Shown: positions 26,101 to 38,100 of the stretch, piece by piece
Layout: every line of letters starts with the position of its first letter
Numbering within the stretch: the stretch's first letter is position 1
Assembly (NCBI RefSeq): GCF_024166365.1
Contig: NC_064826.1
Location: forward strand, 57,243,001 to 57,307,000
DNA length: 64,000 bases
Direction: 5' to 3'
DNA from: Elephas maximus indicus
Lineage: Eukaryota; Chordata; Mammalia; Proboscidea; Elephantidae
The notes under the pieces: model-generated
The model's database searches: none
Told to the model about the DNA's origin: nothing
Seen by the model: the letters and a program-made list of their open reading frames with translations, nothing else
Made by a program: the position numbers and the translations under genes

Positions 26101-29100
26101 TAAGTATCACTGTATTATTATCTTTTGTAACATTTTAAAGTTTATATTTGACTTTATTAATGAATTAGAAATACATTATTTTTCTAAATGCCATTGATGA
26201 ACTTTAAAATTAAAAAAAAAACTTTAAAAGTATATTATATGTCCATATGCATTTTATCAGAAATCCCTAAATCAAAGAAATGTAACCCATTTAGGCACGT
26301 GGAATAAAAGATGCTACAGAAATCATCTTTGAGATGTCAAAAGACGAAAGAAAAGATTTCTACAGGACTATAGCATGGGGTCTGAACCGGCCTTTGTTTG
26401 CAGTTTATAGAAGAGTGCTTCGCATGTATGATGACAGAAACCATGTGGGAAAGTATGAAAACTCATAGTGCTGCATGTTTTCATGTAATTAGGGGAAATT
26501 TTTACAGAACTGTCATTGTTTTTAATAGAGTTGTGATCAAGGCCTTAGAGTCAGCTATGAATTACTGTTGAGTTATGTTAATATTTTTATCTTATCCTCC
26601 AGGTCCATGTTGTGAATCTGGTGTAATCTCAATATACTAAGCCCTCTTTTAGAATTTAGAATCTAAACTCCCTTATATTGATTAGGTTTAAGACCTGTCT
26701 TACTTAAGATGACATTGTCTGCTTTGCAGTAAAATAACATTATAAAAAGTATAGTAGTACTTAGGATTTAGGAAACGTGAAAAGAATGCTAAATTGCTAA
26801 GTTTATTGTAACATTTCCTCTTCATTTTTATAGTATAGCATTTCTTAGATCAGTGATTTTTTTTTTTAATTAACTAAAATCAGTGGAAAATAACTACATT
26901 TCTGGAAACTGCATGAAATTCTATTATAGGCACCATTTATGGAAAGGCATCATTAAGATTCTACAGTGCGTTATGTGGTGTTACTGAATATTCTTAATTC
27001 CTATTTGGGAATTTTAGTTAGAGTAGTATGGCTGAGTAGATGTTGTCAAGTTACTGGTGCTGCTTTTCCTCTAGCTCTCTTCAGAAGCCTGCTAACGAGT
27101 GCACATTTAAAGTCTGAAGGGAATTAAATTATGTTTTTATAGCAGTGCAAAATGAGAAATGAAGGAAAAAAAGTAGAGCATGAATGACTTGCTAACTATT
27201 CGTAAGATTTCCATGCAGCACAGATGGCTACAAAAGTGAAGCACACTTTCGTAATTATTAAATCGGCATTCTTAAAAAGAACACTTCATTGGCTGTATTG
27301 AGTACTTGCTCACTGAAGAGTATTTATGTTAGAACAAGAATTTGTCAGATACCCATGGTACGGTAAAGAAAGTGAAGAGAATTTTAAAATTTTTCAGTGC
27401 TTTGAGAGAATTGACCATAGGAGATTTTCTTTTTAGCTCTGGCTAAAAAGTCTTCAGGAATAGCTGTGATTTTAGAGTACCCTAACCTAATTTTGAAAGA
27501 AGGAAGAGTTAAGCAGCATAGAAGCAAATACATTTGTTTTAAATGTTGAATTTCCTAGAGAAAATTGTATGGTGCTTACCTTTACAATGACTAAATATAT
27601 TTGCTGTCTTTTTTTTTTTTTAAAGCTTTAATTTTTCATCTTGTTAATCCACTTTAAAATGACATTGGCTACTTTAAAAATATTATCAATTTGCTGAGTC
27701 TGAGTGACTTTTGGCTTTCTAAGTGAAATACTGGTTTTTATTAAAATTTTTAGCATTCATTGTACTAATTTGTCTTTTTAAAAATTTCTCTAAATTTCTA
27801 GGTATACACCCGAAGAAATTGAAAAGCTCAAGGAGTAAGTTTTAAATTTTTTCATTAATTCTGATTTTTTTTAATGTCTTTTTTCTTTTTTTTTTTTTAA
27901 GTTTTACTTTGAATATTTCAGGTGATTTTTGGCAGACTGGTATAATTTAATCCTGCTGTTCATTAAGCATAACTGATTTTCTGTCATACAAGGACCTTAT
28001 CAGATCCATACCCGTACAGAATAGCCACCCCATAATGCATAAATTTAGTCTCCTCCTATTTGTCAGTTACCATATTCTTCCTTAGACATATAAAACAGGC
28101 TCCAGAAGAGATTAAGTGATCGTTTTTGGTGGCCTGAAGACTAAACTGGGGGGACTTATGTACCAGGACTAGAGCCAGGGCTGTGCTACGTGGTGTCATT
28201 TAGAATGGTGACTTAGCAAATGTTTCACTGAATGTCTGGGCTCACTTACCTCCTGGTAAAGGCTGTTGAATCTTGGGAAATACAGTTTGCTTCATTGAGT
28301 TAGGGCCATAAAGCATGGCCTAATGGAATGAAAAAAATTGAAGGTAGATCCTGTCTGTTATGATAAGGACCTGTGAAACCTGTTCAGATGTCTGAAGAAG
28401 AGCTTGTTAGGAGCGTGCTCAAAAGGGAAAAATCTGGGGCTTGCCTGGGAGATTGTGTCAATAACCTGAGGGGAAATTTGGTCTTTTTTGAACACATATC
28501 CAAGTTATTTATTTCTTCTCTGACCCAGGAAAAAGGCAATTGCTGCCTGTTTTTTTTTCACCCACAGACAACTGTGGACCTCAAAAAAGGCCACACTTTC
28601 AAACTTTGGCTCTCAAAGTATTGCTGCCCACAACTTCCAAACCAGTCAAATGGGAAGAAGAAGAATGAAGAATAAATGATGAAATTAGAAGGGAGAAAAC
28701 AGTTGAACCAAATGCTGATTGGCAGACTCTTGTTTTAGGCTCCGGATAAAGCATGGCAATGACTGGGCAACAATAGGGGCGGCGCTAGGAAGAAGTGCGT
28801 CTTCGGTCAAAGATCGGTGCCGACTGATGAAGGATACTTGCAACACAGGTACTGTGAGTGCTACTGGTGGTACTTTCTTACCAGCATTTGAGCCTCTTGC
28901 CATTCAGATACCTGCCTTCTGTTCTGGAAAGAAATCTGTTATTTTATTTTCAAGTCTTACTTTTTCTTGAAACTCAACAGGCCCAACTAATCTTTCAGTT
29001 TTGTGCTTTTGCATAAGGCGGCATTGTTTACAGGGTCACAACATCTCAGTTCCAAAAGGATTTAGGTCTATCATGTTTCAGTTCAATAGCAGTTGAAAAC

Positions 29101-32100
29101 TGTTCCAGTCGGGAAACATAGAGGACGTAATGTTAATTTAGGCTCATTTAATGGCAGCTTTTCAGTTTGTGTTTATGAAAAACTTTAGTTCTAGGCATGT
29201 CCCAACTTAGAGGCTATGTTCCAAAGGCCTGTATGTATTTTGCAAATTCCAAACTCAGTATATTTTTGTATGGAAAAAATACTACTATTGATATTTCAGT
29301 ACCTAGGGCAAACCGCAAATGCCTGTTTAGCTCTAAATGTGCGTAAATGCACTGATAATACTATTAAATATAATCTTTGCGACAACACCATATTTAGGGT
29401 CTGCCACTAACTGTCACTTAACCTTTCTGGGCCTCAGTTCGCTCTGAAAAATTCAGAGGTATGAACAGAAGATCTCATAGTTCCGTTTTAGCCCTAATGT
29501 CCTACAAAGGATCCACAATCTATGCTCAGTCTTTCGGTAAGAAAAATAATTCTCAAGTTTAGCTTGGGCTTATAGGAATATATCTTTTACACCTCTTCTC
29601 CCTCTCCCCTCCTCAACTCTGTTAACATGAAATCAGGAATGTTTCCTGCTTAACCCCTCCATCATTTCCACCTGCAAGGCAATGAGAACATAAATTCCAC
29701 TAAGTCTGCTATTCTGTGACATGGCCAGCTTAATGAATGAAACAGGATGGGAGCTTTAGATTAGGATGAATCCAGAAATTCATGTAAGATACTGTGAGTA
29801 CAGAACTGCTCTTGTTACCATAATTTGGAAGACTGCTGAGTCATTCCCCCATGGCCAGCCTGAGGGGGAATGGCTCAGCATTCTTCCAGGTTATGCTAAC
29901 AAGTGTAGCTCTGTACACACAGCATCTTACATCAACCTCCAGATACATCCTAATCTAAAGCTTTCATCTTATTTCCTTCGTTAAGCTGGCCTTAATGCTT
30001 GAACGCTGCCTGCTTCCTTTCCATGTTGCTACATATTGGTTCTGATCAGGAGTTCTCTCCTGTGTGCCTCCCCATGAAATAGCACAGTCCCAGGCTTTCC
30101 CTTCGTTTCATATTCTGCTAGAAGAGCAGAACTTTGTCTTGAATCCTCAGTATCCAGAACTGTGCCTAACATGTAGACATTCAAAAAGTATTTGTTGAAT
30201 GAATGAATAAATCCCTGAAGCAAGCACATAGTCTTTTTTTAATTTTCTACAAGTTTTTAGCTACCAGTAACATAATGGAAGCAGAAAAAGAGCGGGTAAA
30301 AAAGGTTCTCTTTTTCCTTTGTGATTTTCTGCTCAAGTCCCCTAAGAAAAAGACAAGAGAGGAACAGTTGCTGCTGTTAGTGGGTTTGTGGGCTCAGAAA
30401 GACTTGGAATAAAAATATGTATGAATACCAGTCTCATACTTTACTAATATTTTATTATGGTAGCTCGGACTTGGGATAATGGGGAAAGGAGAGGGTATAA
30501 ACCTAGCGTTTATTAAGATGGGTGGGATCCCATAAGTGTTACCCTACCTTGTCCTTCATTGTACATTTCCTATAAATAATGACCTTTATTTGACTTACTC
30601 TACTTCTGCAGAGCAGGGAATCTTAGGTGTGAGTAAGGAAAATGCATGAGTTCTTATGTCCTTCACACCATCATTAAAGCTTTTTCTCACTTAGCTGTTT
30701 ATATATAAAGGACTCAGTGAAACTTAAAAGTACATGATTCTTTACAGTTATGTTTCGGGTATTTTTCTTAAAAGAGTCAGTCAGTGCTTTTTCTTAGGAT
30801 CTTACATTTTCTTTTGTACCAAGAAACTTACTAGGCTAGTGAAATGCAACTGTTCTTGTAGGTGTATGTGGTTTCTCACCACAGGGTTCATTCACAAATA
30901 AACTCTTAGTACTACTGGGTATTTCTGTCAGTTCTTTAGAAATACAGGACTGAATTTAATTTGCAAAAGGAGAAGAAGGTAGCACTGGTAGTCTGGATGA
31001 TTTCCTTCTTTCAGGGAAGTGGACAGAAGAGGAAGAAAAGAGACTTGCAGAGGTGGTTCATGAATTGACAAGCACTGAGCCAGGTGACACAGTCACACAG
31101 GGTGTGTCTTGGGCAGCTGTGGCTGAACGAGTGGGTACCCGCTCAGAAAAGCAGTGTCGTTCTAAATGGCTCAACTACCTGAACTGGAAACAGAGCGGGG
31201 GTACTGAGTGGACCAAGGAAGATGAAATCAGTCTCATCGTCAGGTTTGTGTCTTAAATTTCTTAATGACAGAAGCTCCTTAATTGCTGTGGATGTCTTGA
31301 TTGACTTTCCTCTTCGTTTCCCTAAATTGCTGATGTCTGAAAAACATCCTTTCCATAGACACCCACTGCTGCGTAAGATCCTAAGTATTTCATATTGAGC
31401 TCTTTTTGTTTTGTGTTTGTTCCTTTTTAGTGGATTTAGTGCTCGTGCAAAGTACCAGATTGAAGGCGTGGAGACTGAAGTCCTCTCTATATCCACAGAA
31501 CAGGTACGGCACAGGCAGCGGCAGTGCAGCTTTTCCACTGTCCCACCAATGTGCCTCAGTCCTAGCCTAGGGGGAACGCGTTTAGAGTAAGAGGGTTATT
31601 CAGTCTCCAAGCCCTTCAATCCATGGCTACTATGCTAAGACTGCCAGGAAGGGGGCTCAGTCTAGTTACCCCACCCCTTCAAACTAGATCAAATCATATA
31701 CTTCCGTTTCATACAGATTCAAAAATAGTTTTAAGATAATAAACTCAAGGTTATTTTTTAAAGTAGTTGATTTACCCATCAAAGCTCAGCGACTCAGATG
31801 GGCGAAAATACCAGCAAGAAATTACTTAAGACACTGAATAGAAGCTGTCATTGTGGCTACTCATTACTGAAAATCCAAGTCAACATGACAGTTAAAACTA
31901 GAAAACAAGTGGACTTCTAAAACCCCAAATTTAGTTGTACTATTGTTTTGGTTGCTGCTAGAATTTTTTTTTTTTTAATCATTTTGGTTTGAATTTTGTT
32001 TTTAACATAGTTTGTTTCAACTAATCATCTTTATAAATAGTTCATTTTTAAATATTTTTATTCATTTTATAAATGGAAAAGCTCAGATCTAGGAAAGAAC

Positions 32101-35100
32101 TGACTTAGTAAAGGCCACACTGTGAAACTGCAGAACACTCTACAACTAAACCTCGTCTTATGCTATGCTAACCTTCAGTTCTCCTCCCTTTCCTTCACAG
32201 TGCTTCACCTGATTCTGACCATTTACAGTTCAGCCCATTGGTTGTATCTTTAATAAAAAGCTGTTGCTGGTGTTAACTCTTAGCTCTGGAAGCGGGTCTG
32301 CACTCCAGGAATCCTTTCCCATGCAGCTTAACAACAGCATCTCATTGGCATAACCTGCCAATTCCCTTTATAGCTGTGCCACTATCTGTAGTCAGAGGAG
32401 GGTTATTATGGTGAAATAAATCAACATCTAACAGATGCTTGTTTTATAACCTGTAGGATAGCAGAACTTGACGTAGCTGATGAGAATGACATAAACTGGG
32501 ATCTCCTAGCTGAGGGATGGAGCAGTGTCCGTTCACCCCAGTGGCTTCGAAGTAAATGGTGGACCATCAAAAGGCAGATTGCAAACCATAAGGATGTGTC
32601 TTTCCCTGGTAATGTATTATCTGCTCTTTAAGTCCTTCCTTTCCCTTGCCATACTTAACGTTTCAAGAGTTAGATTTCGGAAGTTCTTTACCTCAGCTAA
32701 AGAGATAATAGTAGATTTTTACCTTAGAGCTCTGTCCTGTTTCTTTGAGTAACCCTATATTTTGTTCCATAGAGAAGAGATGATGTGATTTGTAATTCCC
32801 AAAGCATCTAAGATGAAAATAAACATATTTACACACAATTTTTATACCTTCACATAAACTATGAAGAGGAAATAAATTTTACGTACATATTCTCATTCTA
32901 CACAAAGGTGTATTTCTGAAAACATGTTTAATTCCATTTTATGGGTTGAAAAATAACTGGGTTTATTATTTAACGAAATTCTGTGGTGATTTATTTCATA
33001 GAACAAAAGATTCTCAATCCTATTTGTTTTGTAAATTCAGAAATCCTAAATTGAATTCGCTTGAAGTGAGGCATAGCATACTTTCACTTCATTGTCTGTT
33101 TTACACTTCTAGGCACTAAACTGAGTTGCACGGTCTGTTTAATTTAGGCTATCAGATTCATTCCCTTTATTGTAATGCTCTAAGTTCCATTTTTCCAAAC
33201 GAAAATAAGCACCAAGGAACTTTATCCTGACAAAAATGTGATTTTTTTTTTAATAAAACATTCAGCTTATAAATTTATAAATCTGACGTTAAAACCAGAA
33301 AAGTGAATGAATACTGATGCAGCTTGAATCTACCTCAATCACAGCATAAACTAAGAGGATTAGTGTAGCTTATCATAAATAGTAGACTAGGGCAAAGTCT
33401 AGAGTTAGCCTCTCTATGCAAGAACTTGATGTGGTTGCATGTTAGTATTTGGAAAAGATCAGCTGCTATCTCTGATCTTGTGAGTAGACCCACAGCCAAC
33501 TGATTAAGCTACTTGGAGTTGCCAGTATTCTTCTTACATAGTAATTTTATCAAGAAGCGTAGAACATAGAAAATGTCTTATTTCCATGTTCTTTACAATG
33601 TCTGTTTTTTTGTGTGTGTATAATAAATCAGATAGAACACTAACATCTTAAAATTTTTAAATTTGTCACGACGGGTAACATCTCCAAAAAATTTCAGGGT
33701 AAGCTGTGGTTTCAAAGTATTTTAATTGTTACTTTGATAAGATAGTATATCTGGTATTACAATTATTTATTCCAAATACTTTCCCTCTTTACCCCCCACC
33801 TCCCATGCTGCTTAGATGGTGGTCTGTTGGAGAATCAATGTTCTTTTTGTCTACCCATCTCCCTTCAGTCTTAATAAAAGGTCTTAAACAGTTACATGAG
33901 AACCAAAAAAACAACCCAGCGCTTGTGGAGAATAAATCAGGATCTGGAGTTGCAAACAGTAGTTCCAACTCCAGCGTACAGCATGTTCAGATCAGAGTCG
34001 CCCGCTTGGAAGAAAATACAGCTCTTTCTCCAAGCCCCATGACAGCACTGCAGATTCCAGTCCAGATCACGCATGTTTGTAAGTGCCTGAACCACAAACT
34101 CCTTGCTATTTATTGATATAAAACCTACATGATTTTGTTGATGACTCTGGCGCTTTTTCTTCTTCTAGAATGTTGATAAAAATTTACTGAAGTTAATGAG
34201 TTAAAGGAGATCTATGCTATCTTATGTTTAGCTCAATTAATATTTCCCCAAAGAAGGGGTGTCAGGACTCATAATCAGCTGTCCAAAGCTACGATAAACT
34301 ATCTTACTTTCTAGATTTGTGAAGAATTAATGATTAATATAAAACTACCCAAAATACAGTCCATCAGTCAAGTTTATAAAGTGGCAGGTAATTTATATTA
34401 ATTCACCAGAATCACCAGAATTCTGGTGAATTAGTATAAATGCTTTGTTCAGGTTGAAAACGATTTTCTTCAGGGAGAAAAGGCCACTTTTCTTATGGGA
34501 AACTGTTATTACCCCTCTGTTTTCCTTAGCCTCTTTGTGCTTAATGAGATTATTAGAACCCAGCAATTGTTATAAGGAGAGAAATTTTTTTTTTCTAATA
34601 TCTAAGTCACACTGATCTTTCTACTGTTTTTTCCATTGATCTTAATTATAGTATTAGAAAAGAGAATGAAATTCTAAGATCCATGTTATTCTTCACTTAC
34701 CTTTATCTCACATTTTTCTGTCTACATGTTGCTGTTTGCCTGTGGAAAAGTCGTTGCCCAAGTGTATACCAGTCACTGTGTGTTACTCTTGGTTGGGCTA
34801 TTATTGGCATTTGGGGCAGTACAGTTCTTTGTTTGCAGGACTGTCCTGCAGATTACACAGTGTTCAGTGTCCCTTGACCTTACCCACAAAATCTCAGTAG
34901 TGCTCTCCAGTCATTATGACAACCAGAAAGGCTGCCATACATTTCCAAATGCAGCCTGTGACATGCTGCTGCTGCCCCTGGTTGGGAATCATGGAGTCAC
35001 CTATTGGTGTAATTAACAGTACTTATCTGTATATGCAATGGCTGTCAAAGTACCTTAGAGAAATTTAATCATGCCTTATTCTCAGAGTTCTGATATGAGT

Positions 35101-38100
35101 TTGGTTATTTGCTTTATTTTTCTACCAGTGTAATAAAGCATGCAGAATTTATTTTCTTTGGCCCTACTTGTTTCTGTTCTATCATTAAAGAATTGCAAAG
35201 CACTGAAATTCCTAGTCCAAATAAATACGAGAGTTATTCTTGGCTCTTGGTGAACTAACCGATTGTGCACTGGAGAATGTTAGAGTTTTCCTTGACTATT
35301 GGGTAGATAGACAGACATGTTGGGAAGATAGCGAACATTTTATAAATGATACTTATTCATCATTCACAGCATCAGTCATTTAATTTTTAAATACTATCTA
35401 GATTTTTTTTTTTTTTTAATCTAGAATAATTTTATTTCTTCCATCAAGAAATGAGAATAGCTCCATAGACACATCCAGACTCCCTGAGGGACCAGATTAC
35501 TGGGCTGAGGGCTGTGGGGACCATGGTACTGGGGAACATCTAGCTCAATTGGCATAACATAATTTATAAAGAAAATGTTCTACATTCTACTTTGGTGAGT
35601 AGTGTCTGGGGTCTTAAAAGCCTGTAAGTGGCCATCTAAGATACTCCACTGGTCTCACCCCTCCGGGAGCAAGGGAGAATGAAGAAAACTAAAGACACAA
35701 GGGAAAGATTAGTCCAAAGGACTAATGGACCACAATTACCACAACCTCCACCAGACTGAGTCCAGTACAACTAGATGGTACCTGGCTACCACCACTGACT
35801 GCTCTGACAGGGATTATAATAGAGGGTCCCAGACAGAGCTTGAGAAAAATGTAGAACAAAATTCTAACTCACAAAGAAGACCAGACTGGAGAAGCCATGA
35901 GAGTATGGCCCTCAAGCACCCTTTTAACTCAGTAATGAAGTCACTCCTGAGGTTCACCCTTCAACCAAAGATTAGATAGGCCCATAAAACAAAACGAGAC
36001 TAAAGGGGCACACCAGCCCAGGGGCAAGGACTAGATGGCAAGAGGGGACAGGAAAGCGGGTAAGAGGAAACCCAAGGTCAAGAAGGGAGAGTGTTGACAA
36101 GTCATAGGGTTGTTAACCAATGTCATAAAACAATACATGCACTAACGGCTTGATGAGAAGCTAGTTTGTTCTGTAAACCTTCATCTAAAGTACAATTTAA
36201 AAAAATAATAAATGGGAATAGAGTGTAAGAGTTTTATAGCCCACTCATGATTCTTAGCATTCTGGCTAAAATCTCTGTGTCTTCTTTTAGGTCAGGGGTC
36301 AGCAAACTTTTTCAGGCCAGGTTGGTCTTTCTAGAGTATCATTTAGTTTTGTTTTTTGCTTTTATAACAACTCTTTATAAACAGAAGAAAAAAAAACCTT
36401 AGCCTTAGCCACATTTGTCCACTGCATAGTTTACTCACCTGTGATTTAGGTTATTAATCTGGAATCACATTGAATTATTCTGGGTTAGGTCTTAAGAATT
36501 CATCAAATAGTAAGAGAAATAACATGAATCAAGTGCATTTCTATTGCTAAGGGTATCATATTCCTTTCAAGTAACTGAGAAGTGCTGTACTCAGAATATA
36601 ATAACAATGAACACTGCACATTAAAAGTACACTGGAAATCATTTTTCATGAGTTTACTACAGGTGCCACTGAAAACACCAATTCAGATTTCTTCTCAGTT
36701 CTGTATAACCTTGAGCAGATGCTGTTAAGTCTAAGCCTCAGTTGACACATCTATAAAAAGAGATTATACCATCTGATCTCTGAGGTGCTGTTCAGTCTCC
36801 CAAGTTGGTTTTTTTTTAAATAACTCTATTTTATGTGTACCAGATGTAATCTTTATGGTGAGCCCTGGTGGCATGATGGTTAAGAGCTTGGCTGCTAACC
36901 AAAAGGTTGGCAGTTTAAATCCACCAGCTGCTACTTGGGAACTCTATGGGGCAGTTCTACTCTGCCCTATAGGATTGCTGTGAGTTGTAATCAATTGAAC
37001 AGCAATGGGTTTTTGTTTTTGTTTTTTTTTCCCTGGTAAATGTTTTTAAAAGTGCTTTTGATCCTCAGAACAACGATATAAGGGAGGTAGGCGGGAAAGG
37101 TAAAATCTCTGAACTTTAGCTTGGATTAAATTATCTGCCCAGGTTTACATCGCTAGGAAGCGATGTCGCTAGAACTAAAACCCAGTGTTTTGGTATCCGC
37201 AAACCAGGCATCTATATTGTTTACCAGAATGTCCATGAAAGTTATTTTTTACCAAGTTCCTGTCCCTTTGCAGGTTAGTCTTAGTGCGTCCCTCTTATTT
37301 CCTAATGTTAGATTTTATAAACTATACCAGGGGTTGGCAAATCTTTTCTGAAAGGGGCCAGATATTAAATATTTTAGGGTTTATAAGCCATGTAGTCTCT
37401 GTCAGAACCACTCAGTTGAACCATTGTAGTGTGAGAACAGCCATAGAAAGTACATAAATGAATGGGCATGGCTGCATTGGAGTAATACTTTATTATTTTT
37501 TTTTTAAAGTGTGCTGGATTTGGCTTGTGGAGTCATAGTTTGCAGACTCCTGATCCCTGTCAAAACCCAAACCAAACCCACTGCCGTTGAGTCGATTCCG
37601 ACTCATAGCGACCCTATAGAACAGAGTAGAACTGCCCCATAGAGTTTCCAAGGAGCTCCTGGCAGATTGGAACTGCTGACCTCTTGGTTAGCAGCTGTAG
37701 CACTTAACCCCTACACCACCAGGGTTTCCTGATCCCCGCCATCCTAGGTAAATCCATTAGCTTTTTCTTACCACTTTGTAGCTTAAAAAGCTTAAATGAC
37801 ATCAGGTTTCCAGGTAAATTATTCAAGATGAGATTGCTTTCATGATAAATCTATGTTTCACTGAGCACACTGGAGAAATTTTTAATTTGCAGAGTGTTTT
37901 ATTTGTTGTCCTTGTCTTTTCCACAGCTTCAACAGACTCCCCTGCTGCTACTGTTGACTCTGAAACAATAACCCTAAACAGTGGAACACTACAGACATTT
38001 GAGATTCTTCCAGTGAGTAATAAATACTGCAAAAAGTTGATTTTGGTCATTTTTATGCATAAGAAAAAACAGTTGGAATAGATTTTAGGTTGCTAATTTT

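Noticed and set aside
31143..31538. 131-codon antisense open frame over the 31015 exon
   Set aside because: Shadow of the DMTF1 exon on the opposite strand.
33706..33868. Upstream extension of the 33869 exon as an open frame
   Set aside because: The acceptor CCCTTCAG at 33868 and the family protein fix the exon start; the extension is chance.
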